In this document: one piece after another, positions 40,636-49,744 of the stretch | Layout: each line of letters begins with the position of its first letter | Position numbering within the stretch: position 1 is the stretch's first letter | Assembly (NCBI RefSeq): GCF_000972785.3 | Contig: NZ_CP011253.3 | Location: 3,162,001 to 3,226,000, forward strand | DNA length: 64,000 bases | Direction of reading: 5' to 3' | Origin: Pandoraea oxalativorans | GTDB lineage: Bacteria; Pseudomonadota; Gammaproteobacteria; Burkholderiales; Burkholderiaceae | Program-made: the position numbers and the translations under genes | Notes under the pieces: generated by a model | Told to the model about the DNA's origin: nothing | The model's input: only the letters and a program-made list of their open reading frames with translations | Database searches by the model: none

Positions 40636-41508
40636 ATGGTTCACGATCTCGTCATATTGGCGCCTCACGCGCCCACCCGCCCCGCGTCGGACGCAGCAAT
40701 GCAAGCGGCCATTCAGGCATTGGCACCGAACCGCTCCATCGAGACGGCACACGGGGTCGGGCGCGTTCGCGATGTGACCGACACACCGGCCCTGAGAAGC
40801 GCCATCGGCGCGCTGGCGCAGCAATACGGCGTGGATATCGTGATCGTCGACGGCGAGCGTCGCCTGACGGATTTCAAGCTAGTGGCGATGGACATGGACT
40901 CGACGCTCATTACGATCGAGTGCATCGACGAAATCGCGGACTACTGCGGCCTGAAAGCCGAAGTCTCGGCCATCACGGAAGCCGCCATGCGCGGCGAAAT
41001 CAAGGACTTCAACGAGAGCCTGACGCGCCGCGTCGCCCTGTTGAAGGGGCTCGACGCGAGTGCGCTGGAGAAGGTCTACGAGGAGCGCCTGCAACTCTCC
41101 CCGGGTGCCGAAAACATGTTGCGCGGCGTTCAGGCGCTGGGCATTCGCACGCTGTTGGTGTCAGGCGGCTTCACGTTCTTCACGGACCGCCTGAAGGCGC
41201 GCCTGCATCTCGACGTCACTCGCGCCAACACGCTGGAGATCGTGGATGGCAAGCTCACCGGCCGCGTGCTGGGCGAAATCGTCAACGCGGAAGTCAAGGC
41301 GCGCACGGTCGCCGAAGTGGCAGCGCAGTTCGGCGCTACGCCTGCACAGGCGATCGTCATGGGCGACGGATCGAACGATCTTCAGATGATGGCGATCGCT
41401 GGCCTGTCAGTGGCGTTCCGGGCCAAGCCGGTGGTGCGGGAGAAGGCCTCGGTGGCCTTCAACCATGCAGGACTCGACGGCCTGCTGTCGCTCTTGCGTC
41501 AGGATTGA
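40636..41508 (+). CDS. serB: Phosphoserine phosphatase
   Basis: Last step of serine biosynthesis. The 290-residue protein has an N-terminal ACT-like part and a HAD phosphatase domain: nucleophile D86 and acid D88 in AMDMDSTLI, motif II LLVSGGFTFF, and motif IV GDGSNDLQMMAIAGLSVAFRAKP. ATG 40636 (MVHDLVILAPH) fits homologues; an in-frame start at 40582 is less likely. Confidence 0.94.
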   Translation: MVHDLVILAPHAPTRPASDAAMQAAIQALAPNRSIETAHGVGRVRDVTDTPALRSAIGALAQQYGVDIVIVDGERRLTDFKLVAMDMDSTLITIECIDEIADYCGLKAEVSAITEAAMRGEIKDFNESLTRRVALLKGLDASALEKVYEERLQLSPGAENMLRGVQALGIRTLLVSGGFTFFTDRLKARLHLDVTRANTLEIVDGKLTGRVLGEIVNAEVKARTVAEVAAQFGATPAQAIVMGDGSNDLQMMAIAGLSVAFRAKPVVREKASVAFNHAGLDGLLSLLRQD

Positions 41509-41612
41509 GCCATCGAATCTGCTCGTTGCCGCGCGGCAGTCGTCCTCAACGTTGCGGGACGGTGCCGCGCTCGGCGTCGGAAACCTGACGCCACACGAGC
41601 GAACGGTTGCGA

Positions 41613-42830
41613 TCAGGCCACGAGGTGCGCCTTCAGACTCGCCTCGATATCGGCTTGCAGGTCGCGTACATCTTCCAGCCCTACGTAGAAGCGCACCAGA
41701 CCGCCCTTGTGCGGCCACGGCGTGGCCGTGCTCATCGACGGCACGCGATACGGCAGCGCCAGACTGTGGGCCCCGCCCCAGCTGAAACCGATCTTGAACA
41801 GGCGCAGCCCTTCGATGAAGGCGTCGATCTGCGCTTGCGAATAGCGCTCGTCGAACACGACCGAGAACAAGCCGCCTGCGCCCGTAAAGTCGCGACGGAA
41901 ATTCTGATGGCCCGGGCAGTCTTCGAATGCGGGATGCAGCACCGCGGCAATCTCGCGACGCGTGCCCAGCCAGGTGGCCAGCGTCATCGCGGACCGGTCG
42001 TGCGCTTCGAAACGTAGTTGCAGGTTACCGAGACTGCGCAGAACGAGACTGCAATCGTCGGCCGACACACCGACGCCCAGGCGCATGCGCGCTTGCTTCA
42101 GACGATGGTGAATGTCGTCGTCGATGGTCACGACGCCGCCCATCAAAATGTCGCTACCGCCCGACTGATACTTGGTCAGCGCCTGCACCGAGATATCGAC
42201 CCCGTGGTCGAACGGACGGAATGCCAGCCCGGCGGAGTAGGTATTGTCGATGGCTGTCAGCACACCGCGCTCACGCGCCACGCGTGCGATGGCGGGAATG
42301 TCCGGCACTTCCATCGTGACCGAGCCGGGCGCTTCCAGCCAGATCAGCTTCGTATTGGGCTGAATCAACGCACCGATGCCGTCGCCGATCATCGGGTCGT
42401 AGTAGCGCACCGTAATGCCCCATGACTCGGCAAGCCAGTCGGCATGGTCCCGATTCGGACCGTAGGCATTGTCGGGAATCAGCACGTCGTCGCCGCTCTC
42501 GATGAGCCCGAAGTAAACATTCGAGATAGCGGACAGCCCCGACGGGAACAGCAGGCAGTGTTTGCCGCCTTCGAGCGCCGCCAGACGTCGCATCAATTCC
42601 ATCGACGTGGGCGTGGCGTGCAGACCGTAGCGCCACTGGCTGTCGTTCTTCCAGTCGAGCGCGCGCATGGCCGCCAGATCGGGAAAGATCACCGTCGACG
42701 CGCGCGCCACCGGCACCGGCATGGCCGAGAAGCCAGCGGGCAACTGAGTGTCGGTGTGCAGAATATTGGTTTGCCAATGCCAGCCGTTGGCTTCCGGCTT
42801 GTCGAGGGGCTTGCGGTTGTCTTGCGTCAT
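41613..42830 (-). CDS. metC: Cystathionine beta-lyase
   Basis: A 405-residue Cys/Met-metabolism PLP enzyme that converts cystathionine to homocysteine in methionine synthesis. PLP lysine is K220 (SVQALTKYQSGGSDILMGG), the pyridine-N contact is D195 (TAIDNTYSAG), and other family motifs are RYGLHATPTSMELMRRLAALEGG and FPSGLSAIS. ATG 42830 (MTQDNRKPLD) gives the usual length. It follows bktB by 52 bp on the same strand. Confidence 0.9.
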   Translation of the reverse strand: MTQDNRKPLDKPEANGWHWQTNILHTDTQLPAGFSAMPVPVARASTVIFPDLAAMRALDWKNDSQWRYGLHATPTSMELMRRLAALEGGKHCLLFPSGLSAISNVYFGLIESGDDVLIPDNAYGPNRDHADWLAESWGITVRYYDPMIGDGIGALIQPNTKLIWLEAPGSVTMEVPDIPAIARVARERGVLTAIDNTYSAGLAFRPFDHGVDISVQALTKYQSGGSDILMGGVVTIDDDIHHRLKQARMRLGVGVSADDCSLVLRSLGNLQLRFEAHDRSAMTLATWLGTRREIAAVLHPAFEDCPGHQNFRRDFTGAGGLFSVVFDERYSQAQIDAFIEGLRLFKIGFSWGGAHSLALPYRVPSMSTATPWPHKGGLVRFYVGLEDVRDLQADIEASLKAHLVA

Positions 42831-42882
42831 CACGGCTCCGGAAAGACTTGGGCCGGCAACAACGCTGGCCCCCGGGAGTAAC

Positions 42883-44064
42883 TTACACGCGCTCGAACAC
42901 GGCTGCAATGCCCTGACCGCCGCCGATGCACATGGTGACGAGCGCATACCGGCCGCCGACGCGCTGCAACTCGTGCAGCGCCTTGACGGTGATGAGCGCC
43001 CCCGTCGCACCGATCGGGTGGCCCAGCGAAATGCCCGAGCCGTTCGGGTTCACTTTGGCCGGATCGAAGCCGAGATCGCGCGTGACCGCGCAAGCCTGGG
43101 CGGCGAACGCTTCGTTCGCTTCCACGATATCGATATCCTCGACCTTGAGACCGGCACGCTCCAGCGCCTTGCGCGATGCGGGCACCGGCCCGATGCCCAT
43201 GTAGTTCGGGTCCACGCCTGCATGGGCATAGCTCACGAGTCGGGCGAGCGGCTTGGCCCCACGGCGCTGCGCTTCCGAGCGCTCCATCAGAATGAGCGCG
43301 GCGGCCGCATCGTTCAGACCGGACGCGTTACCCGCAGTGACGGTGCCGTCCTTCTCGAAGACGGGACGCAGCTTCGCCATGTCGGCCAGGGTGACGTCCG
43401 CGCGCACGTGTTCGTCGGTCGTGAAGGCGACGTCGCCCTTCTTGGACTTCAACGTGATCGGCACGATCTGATCGTCGAAGTAGCCCGCCGCCATGGCACG
43501 TGCGGCGCGCTGATGGGACTCTACGGCGAGACGGTCCTGGTCGTCGCGCGTAATGCCCCATTTCTTCGCAATGTTCTCCGCCGTCACCCCCATGTGGATG
43601 TTCGCGAACGGATCGTGCAACGCGCCCAGCATCATGTCGACGAGACGCGACTCACCCATGCGCGTGCCCCAACGTGCGCCGGGCATCACATATGGCGCAC
43701 GGCTCATGCTCTCCGCCCCGCCCGCCATCGCCACATCGGTGTCGCCGAGCAGGATCGATTGTGCCGCCGAGACCACCGCTTGCAGGCCGGAGCCACACAG
43801 ACGATTCACGGTCATCGCGGGCGCGTGCTGGCTCACGCCGGCTTCGATGGAAGCTACGCGTGCCAGATACATGTCTTTGGGTTCTGTGTGAATGACGTTG
43901 CCGAACACGACGTGTCCGACGTCTTCACCACCGACCTGCGCACGGGCCATGGCCTCGCGGGCGACGATGGCGCCAAGCTGCGTCGGCGCGAAATCCTTCA
44001 GGCTGCCGCCAAAATCACCAATCGCGGTACGTACGCCGCTGACGATCACGACCTCTCGTTGCAT
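42883..44064 (-). CDS. bktB: Beta-ketothiolase BktB (acetyl-CoA acyltransferase)
   Basis: A 393-residue thiolase with catalytic C90 (NRLCGSG), H349 (GHPIGATG) and C379 (CIGGGQG). It reads very close to Cupriavidus necator BktB (MxREVVxVSGVRTAIGxFGGSLKD, GNVIxTEPxDMYLxRVA), which condenses acetyl-CoA with propionyl-CoA to make 3-ketovaleryl-CoA for PHBV copolymer. The PHA synthesis genes lie 3 kb away on the same strand, in support. Confidence 0.92.
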   Translation of the reverse strand: MQREVVIVSGVRTAIGDFGGSLKDFAPTQLGAIVAREAMARAQVGGEDVGHVVFGNVIHTEPKDMYLARVASIEAGVSQHAPAMTVNRLCGSGLQAVVSAAQSILLGDTDVAMAGGAESMSRAPYVMPGARWGTRMGESRLVDMMLGALHDPFANIHMGVTAENIAKKWGITRDDQDRLAVESHQRAARAMAAGYFDDQIVPITLKSKKGDVAFTTDEHVRADVTLADMAKLRPVFEKDGTVTAGNASGLNDAAAALILMERSEAQRRGAKPLARLVSYAHAGVDPNYMGIGPVPASRKALERAGLKVEDIDIVEANEAFAAQACAVTRDLGFDPAKVNPNGSGISLGHPIGATGALITVKALHELQRVGGRYALVTMCIGGGQGIAAVFERV

Positions 44065-44200
44065 GTCTCTTCTCCGGGTGGATATAAGTTTGCAACGAGT
44101 ATAGCGCCGTAGGGGTTACCGCGATGGCAGGCGCATTGGAGGGAAACTTCGATGACAGCGCTTGCGCCGCGCTGCCCCCGTCCTTCGATGGATTCGTCGG

Positions 44201-45172
44201 TCAGTTCGCCAGTTGCCTGAGCACCTGCTCGGCGCTCGGCACCGGCGCAACCGCACCGTAGCCGGTCGTCGAGAGTGCCGCGCAGACGTTGGCGTAACGC
44301 GCGGCGGCGAACGGATCGTCGCCCAGCGCCAGACGCGCGACGAACGCGCCGCCAAAGCAATCGCCCGCGCCGGTGGCGTCGATGGCCTGCACCGGGTAAG
44401 GTGCGACGATGCGACGCTCCTCGGGCGTGGCGACGTAACACCCCTCACGCCCAAGCTTGAGCGCTACGATCTTCACGCCGTGGGAGAGTAGTTCGTCGAG
44501 AATCGCATCGCGATCTTCCAGACCGGTCACCGCCGTGACATCGTCCCAGCTCGGCAGGCAGACATCGGTCAGGCTGAACGCTTCACGCATCGTGGCACGC
44601 GCACGGGCAAGCGGCCACAGCTTGAGACGCAGATTCGTGTCGAACGACACTTTGCCACCGGCGGCGCGAATCTTCGACATGGCGTCGAAGGCAGCGTCGC
44701 AGGCGTTCACGCTGATCGCCAGGCTGATGCCCGACAAATGCAGAAACTGTGCGCCCGCCAGGGCCTCGCCCGGCAGATCCTGAGCCCGATAGCGGCTCGC
44801 AGCGGAACCCGCGCGCAGATAGTCGAAGTGGTGACCGTTCTCGTCGTGCGATACGAAATAGACGCCGGTTGGCGACTGGCCGTCCACGCGCACGTAGCGA
44901 GTATCGACCTGTTCGTCGCGCCACAGATCGAGCAGCATGCGTCCGAACAGATCGTCGCCCACGGCGCTCACGAAGCCCGTGCTCACGCCCTGACGGCGTG
45001 CGGCAATGGCGAAGTTGGACGTGTCGCCGCCGAAACCCTGCAGATAGCGACGGGCGTCGTCGGGCGACTGGTTGAACTCGACCATCGCTTCGCCCATTGC
45101 GAGCACTTGCGGCGTTTGCTTCGTTTGCGTCGCTTGCATCGCTTGCTTCGACTGGGAATCCTGTTGCGTCAT
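44201..45172 (-). CDS. kdgK: PfkB-family sugar kinase, probable 2-dehydro-3-deoxygluconokinase
   Basis: A 323-residue ribokinase-fold enzyme. MGEAMVEFNQ and the KDG-binding region GFGGDTSNFAIAARRQG lie near the N-terminus; the anion hole and base are in DATGAGDCFGGAFVARLALG. Best fit is KdgK, which phosphorylates KDG for the Entner-Doudoroff route. ATG 45172 overlaps the rimO stop by one base (TGATG). The first 22 residues are Gln/Thr-rich and come from a 9-bp tandem repeat. Confidence 0.85.
   Translation of the reverse strand: MTQQDSQSKQAMQATQTKQTPQVLAMGEAMVEFNQSPDDARRYLQGFGGDTSNFAIAARRQGVSTGFVSAVGDDLFGRMLLDLWRDEQVDTRYVRVDGQSPTGVYFVSHDENGHHFDYLRAGSAASRYRAQDLPGEALAGAQFLHLSGISLAISVNACDAAFDAMSKIRAAGGKVSFDTNLRLKLWPLARARATMREAFSLTDVCLPSWDDVTAVTGLEDRDAILDELLSHGVKIVALKLGREGCYVATPEERRIVAPYPVQAIDATGAGDCFGGAFVARLALGDDPFAAARYANVCAALSTTGYGAVAPVPSAEQVLRQLAN
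45114..45149 (-). repeat. 9-bp tandem repeats at the start of kdgK
   Basis: GTTTGCTTC, GTTTGCGTC, GCTTGCATC, GCTTGCTTC (plus strand) encode the SKQAMQATQTKQ stretch ahead of the kinase domain. Confidence 0.75.
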
Positions 45173-46539
45173 CAGACCACCTCGCCCCACAGATCGTGGC
45201 CATCGGCACCGGTGACTTCGACGTTGACGAACTCACCCACCTTGAGGCGCTTCGCGGCCTTGGCCGTCGGCTCGATGTACACGAGGCCGTCGATTTCCGG
45301 TGCGTCGGCAGCCGAGCGGGCGATGCCGCCGTCCTGATTGATTTCGTCGACGATCACCTGAATCGTCTTGCCGATCTTGCGCTGCTGCCGCTCGGCCGAA
45401 ATCTCCTCGGCCACTTCCATAAAGCGTGCACGACGCTCTTCGCGCACTTCGTCCGGCAACGCACCCGGCAGTTCGTTGGCGCGCGCGCCTTCGACCGGCG
45501 AATAGGCGAAGCAGCCCACGCGGTCGAGTTCGGCTTCGCGCAGGAAGTCCAGCATGTATTCGAATTCGGCTTCGGTCTCGCCCGGGAAACCGGCGATGAA
45601 CGTGCTGCGGATCGTCAGATCCGGGCACATCTTGCGCCACGCCTGAATGCGCTCCAGATTCTTCTCGCCCGAGGCCGGACGCTTCATGCGCTTGAGCACG
45701 TCCGGGTGTGCGTGTTGCAGCGGCACGTCGAGATACGGGAGGATGTGACCTTCGGCCATCAGCGGAATGATCTCGTCGACATGCGGATACGGGTAGACGT
45801 AGTGCAGACGCACCCATGCGCCGTATTGCTTGGCCAGTTCGCCCAGCGCCGTCACCAGTTCTGTCATGCGCGTCTTGAGCGGACGACCGGCCCAGAAGCC
45901 GGTGCGGTACTTCACGTCGACGCCGTACGCGCTGGTGTCCTGCGAGATCACCAGCAGTTCCTTGACACCTGCCTTGAACAGATTCTCCGCTTCGAGCATC
46001 ACTTCCGCGACCGGACGCGAGTCGAGATCGCCACGCATCGACGGGATGATGCAGAACGTGCAGCGATGGTTGCAGCCTTCGGAAATCTTCAGATACGCAT
46101 AGTGACGCGGCGTGAGCTTGATGCCAGCGGGCGGGACGAGATCCGTGAACGGATCGTGCGGCTTGGGCAGGTGCGTGTGCACCGCGCTCATCACTTCGCC
46201 CACGGCGTGCGGGCCGGTGACGGCGAGCACCTTCGGGTGCACCGCGCTCACGATGTCCTGACCGGCGGCGTCCTTCTTCGCGCCCAGACAGCCGGTAACG
46301 ATCACCTTGCCGTTCTCGGCCAGCGCTTCGCCGATGGCGTCGAGACTTTCCTGCACGGCGTCGTCGATGAAGCCACAGGTGTTCACCACGACGAGATCAG
46401 CGCCGTCATAGGTGCCGGCAATGTCGTAGCCTTCGGCGCGGAGTTGGGTCAGGATCTGCTCGGAGTCGACCAAAGCCTTGGGGCAGCCGAGCGAAACGAA
46501 GCCGACCTTGGGGGTGCTGGCGGGCGATGGGCGGGACAT
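45172..46539 (-). CDS. rimO: Ribosomal protein S12 methylthiotransferase RimO
   Basis: Radical-SAM enzyme that adds methylthio to an Asp of ribosomal protein S12. The 455-residue protein has the N-terminal MTTase cluster cysteines C19, C55 and C84, the radical-SAM cluster C156-C160-C163 ([10 protein letters not shown]), and a C-terminal TRAM domain ([21 protein letters not shown]...). It is translationally coupled to kdgK. Confidence 0.95.
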   Translation of the reverse strand: MSRPSPASTPKVGFVSLGCPKALVDSEQILTQLRAEGYDIAGTYDGADLVVVNTCGFIDDAVQESLDAIGEALAENGKVIVTGCLGAKKDAAGQDIVSAVHPKVLAVTGPHAVGEVMSAVHTHLPKPHDPFTDLVPPAGIKLTPRHYAYLKISEGCNHRCTFCIIPSMRGDLDSRPVAEVMLEAENLFKAGVKELLVISQDTSAYGVDVKYRTGFWAGRPLKTRMTELVTALGELAKQYGAWVRLHYVYPYPHVDEIIPLMAEGHILPYLDVPLQHAHPDVLKRMKRPASGEKNLERIQAWRKMCPDLTIRSTFIAGFPGETEAEFEYMLDFLREAELDRVGCFAYSPVEGARANELPGALPDEVREERRARFMEVAEEISAERQQRKIGKTIQVIVDEINQDGGIARSAADAPEIDGLVYIEPTAKAAKRLKVGEFVNVEVTGADGHDLWGEVV

Positions 46540-46812
46540 GGGGCGAAATCCTGATGTAGTAGATGCTTGTAACGGTCGACCGGTACGCGACGCCTGTGGC
46601 GTTAAGCGTCTTCTCCGTCTGACACGACGTAACCGGCTGAATAACCGCGCATTTTACCCTGATCGTCCGCGGTTCGTTCCAACTATTGCGCCGCAGCGAA
46701 GCCGATGGGGTCAAATCGTCGGCAGTGTGCGCCCCACGCCACACCACCGCGTTCGCGGGCACCGGCCGCTATCGATCGATGCGAGCCGATGTCCGTCGTC
46801 AAAAAGCCTCGT

Positions 46813-47409
46813 TCAGGGCTTCTTGTTCGGGTCCCGGCCTGGCGTACCTGGCGCGCCCGGCGCCCCCGGACCGCCCGGGAAGGGGAACGTGCTGAACATG
46901 TTCTTCGCCTGGCTCTGCATCTGCTCCTGCATCTGCACAAACAGGTTCTTCGACTGTTCGATGTAGTTGGTCATCATGCCCTGCATCATCGGCGCCTGCA
47001 TGTTCATGAATTGCGCCCAGACGTCAGGGTTGAAGGCCGCGCCTTCGTAGATGCCCTTCGACTGATCGGCCAGCTTGTTCTGAATCTCGATGAACGTCTG
47101 GATATTCTTCTCGAGGTACGTGCCCATCATCCCCTGCAGCGCATGGCCGTAGAAGCGGATGATCTGGGCCAGCATGGCGCTCGAGAACATCGGCACGCCG
47201 CCGGTCTCTTCTTCCAGAATGATCTGCAGCAGGATGCTGCGGGTCAGGTCCTCGCCCGTCTTGGCGTCGACAACCTTGAACTCCTCGGTTTCGAGCACCA
47301 GTTGCTTCACATCGGCAAGGGTGATGTACGTACTGGTTTGGGTATCGTACAGACGCCGGTTCGGATACTTTTTGATCAGGCGTTCGTCAGTCTTCTTGCT
47401 CGCGGTCAT
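46813..47409 (-). CDS. phaR: Polyhydroxyalkanoate synthesis repressor PhaR
   Basis: A 198-residue regulator that binds both DNA and PHB granules and represses phasin genes and itself. The N-terminal PHB/PHA accumulation regulator domain reads RLIKKYPNRRLYDTQTSTYITLADVKQLVLETEEFKVVDAKTGEDLTRSILLQIILEEE; a PHB_acc domain follows, then a Gly/Pro tail. Fourth gene of the phaCABR locus; a hairpin (47442-47461) lies in its leader. Confidence 0.94.
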   Translation of the reverse strand: MTASKKTDERLIKKYPNRRLYDTQTSTYITLADVKQLVLETEEFKVVDAKTGEDLTRSILLQIILEEETGGVPMFSSAMLAQIIRFYGHALQGMMGTYLEKNIQTFIEIQNKLADQSKGIYEGAAFNPDVWAQFMNMQAPMMQGMMTNYIEQSKNLFVQMQEQMQSQAKNMFSTFPFPGGPGAPGAPGTPGRDPNKKP

Positions 47410-47441
47410 GCGGTGGGTTTCCTGCGTTTTTTGAAGGACTA

Positions 47442-47461
47442 CCCCGACCGGCGGTCGGGGT
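47442..47461. other. GC-rich palindrome between phaB and phaR
   Basis: CCCCGACC and GGTCGGGG with a three-base centre. The plus side is followed by TTTAT and the minus side has no T-run, so it is a poor terminator for phaB; it may be a processing or regulator site. Confidence 0.5.
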
Positions 47462-47572
47462 TTATCACATATTATCGATTCTAGGGCGTTTGCTGCTATG
47501 CGGCAAAGCCCTAACCCGATCCGAGACGCTGTACCCGCTGCGGCCCGCAGTGGCCATGCGCCCCGTCACCGC

Positions 47573-48313
47573 TTAGCCCATGTGCAGGCCGCCGTTGAGC
47601 GAGAAGTCTGCGCCCGTCGAAAAGCCCGAATCGTCCGAGGCCAGCCACGCCACGATCGAACCGATCTCGCCCGGCTCGCCCAGGCGCTTGACGGGAATCG
47701 TCGCCACGATCTTGTCGAGCACGTCCTGACGGATCGAGCGCACCATGTCCGTGCCGATGTAGCCCGGCGACACCGTGTTGACCGTCACGCCCTTGGTCGC
47801 CACTTCCTGCGCGAGCGACATCGTAAAGCCGTGAATACCGGCCTTCGCCGTCGCGTAGTTCGTCTGACCGAACTGTCCCTTCTGACCGTTCACCGACGAG
47901 ATGTTGATGATGCGGCCCCAGCCGCGCTCGCACATCCCCTCGATTACCTGCTTCGTGACGTTGAACAGGCTCGTGAGGTTGGTGTCGATCACGGCGTCCC
48001 AGTCTTCACGCGTCATCTTGCGGAACACGGTGTCGCGCGTGATGCCGGCGTTGTTCACCAGCACGTCGATTTCACCGACTTCCGACTTGACCTTGTCGAA
48101 CGCCGCCTTCGTGGACTCCCAATCGCCGACGTTGCCTTCGGAGGCGACAAAATCGAAACCCAACGCCTTCTGATCTTCCAGCCACTTCACGCGGCGCGGC
48201 GAGTTCGGACCGCAGCCGGCCACCACCCTGAAGCCGTCTTTGTACAGCCGCTGGCAAATAGACGTACCGATACCGCCCATCCCGCCTGTCACATATGCAA
48301 TGCGTTGAGTCAT
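47573..48313 (-). CDS. phaB: Acetoacetyl-CoA reductase
   Basis: NADPH-dependent short-chain dehydrogenase making (R)-3-hydroxybutyryl-CoA. The 246-residue protein has the cofactor loop TGGMGGIG, NNAGITRD, and the catalytic S140-Y153-K157 (NISSVNGQKGQFGQTNYATAK). ATG 48313 begins the canonical MTQRIAYVTGG; the longer open frame to 48445 is not needed. Confidence 0.95.
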   Translation of the reverse strand: MTQRIAYVTGGMGGIGTSICQRLYKDGFRVVAGCGPNSPRRVKWLEDQKALGFDFVASEGNVGDWESTKAAFDKVKSEVGEIDVLVNNAGITRDTVFRKMTREDWDAVIDTNLTSLFNVTKQVIEGMCERGWGRIINISSVNGQKGQFGQTNYATAKAGIHGFTMSLAQEVATKGVTVNTVSPGYIGTDMVRSIRQDVLDKIVATIPVKRLGEPGEIGSIVAWLASDDSGFSTGADFSLNGGLHMG

Positions 48314-48511
48314 GGAACGCTTCCCCCAAAATAACGGCAAACTGCCGCCTGTTGCGACTGCCAATTGACCGACGCGCAGGCCGCGCGTTCCCGCGCGCGC
48401 CTTTCGTCTCCTGACTACTTCGGTGCGAACCCGTGCGCGTTGCACACACGGGCGACACCGGTTCTTCTGCGGTTCGTAAGACTCACGTTTGCGTGCGTCA
48501 ACCCTGAAACG

Positions 48512-49693
48512 TCAGACGCGCTCCACCGCCAGCGCTACACCCATGCCACCGCCGATACACAGCGAGGCCAGGCCGCGACGGGCATCGCGGCGCGCCATTT
48601 CATGCAGCAGCGTGACGAGAATACGGCAGCCCGACGCACCGATCGGGTGACCGATGGCGATGGCGCCGCCGTTCACGTTGATCTTCGACGTATCCCAGCC
48701 CATCTGCTTGTTCACCGCCAGTGCCTGCGCAGCGAAGGCTTCGTTGATTTCCATCAGGTCCAGATCGCTCGCCTTCCAGCCCGCACGGGCGAGGCAGCGC
48801 TGCGATGCCGGCACCGGGCCAATGCCCATGACCGACGGATCGACGCCCGCGTTCGCGTACGCAACGATACGCGCGAGCGGCGTGAGCCCCAGTTGCTCGG
48901 CACGCTTGGCCGACATCACGACCACGGCAGCCGCGCCATCGTTGATACCCGACGCATTGGCGGCCGTCACCGTGCCGTCCTTCGAGAAGGCGGGCTTCAG
49001 ACCGGCCAGCGACTCCGCCGTCACGCCGTGACGCACGAACTCATCGGTGTTGAAGACGACCGGATCGCCCTTGCGCTGCGGAATCGAGACCGGCACGATT
49101 TCGGCGTCGAAACGACCGGCCTTTTGCGCGGCTTCCGCCTTGTTCTGCGAGGCCGCAGCGAAGGCGTCCTGCATTTCGCGCGTAATGCCGTATTCCTTGG
49201 CCACGTTCTCGGCGGTGATCCCCATGTGGTACTGGTTGTACACGTCCCACAGGCCATCGACGATCATCGTGTCGATCAGCTTCGCATCGCCCATGCGGAA
49301 TCCGTCGCGCGAACCCGGCAGCACGTGCGGCGCGGCGCTCATGTTTTCCTGACCGCCTGCCACGACGATATCGGCTTCACCGGCGGTGATCGCGTTGGCG
49401 GCGAGCATCACGGCCTTCAGGCCCGAGCCACACACCTTGTTGATGGTCATGGCGGGGACCATCGCGGGCAGGCCGGCCTTGATCGACGCCTGACGTGCCA
49501 CGTTCTGGCCCGAACCAGCGGTCAGCACCTGACCCATGATGACTTCGCTGATGTCCTCGCCCTTGAGCTTCGCGCGCTTGAGGACTTCGTCGATCACGAT
49601 CGCCCCCAGATCCGGCGCGGCCACTTTGGCCAGCGAGCCGCCAAACTTACCGACTGCCGTACGGGCAGCCGACACAATCACGATATCCGACAT
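48512..49693 (-). CDS. phaA: Acetyl-CoA acetyltransferase PhaA
   Basis: Condenses two acetyl-CoA for PHB synthesis. The 393-residue thiolase has C88 (NKVCGSG), H349 (GHPIGASG) and C379 (CIGGGMG). It lies 51 bp after phaC on the same strand and 198 bp before phaB. Confidence 0.95.
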   Translation of the reverse strand: MSDIVIVSAARTAVGKFGGSLAKVAAPDLGAIVIDEVLKRAKLKGEDISEVIMGQVLTAGSGQNVARQASIKAGLPAMVPAMTINKVCGSGLKAVMLAANAITAGEADIVVAGGQENMSAAPHVLPGSRDGFRMGDAKLIDTMIVDGLWDVYNQYHMGITAENVAKEYGITREMQDAFAAASQNKAEAAQKAGRFDAEIVPVSIPQRKGDPVVFNTDEFVRHGVTAESLAGLKPAFSKDGTVTAANASGINDGAAAVVVMSAKRAEQLGLTPLARIVAYANAGVDPSVMGIGPVPASQRCLARAGWKASDLDLMEINEAFAAQALAVNKQMGWDTSKINVNGGAIAIGHPIGASGCRILVTLLHEMARRDARRGLASLCIGGGMGVALAVERV

Positions 49694-49744
49694 GTCTCAT
49701 TCCTCTTTTTCAATAGGTTCGAACCAGGGGGGATGCCCATGCGC

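Noticed and set aside
45097..46554. 485-codon open frame antisense to rimO
   Set aside because: Artefact of GC skew opposite a clear RimO.
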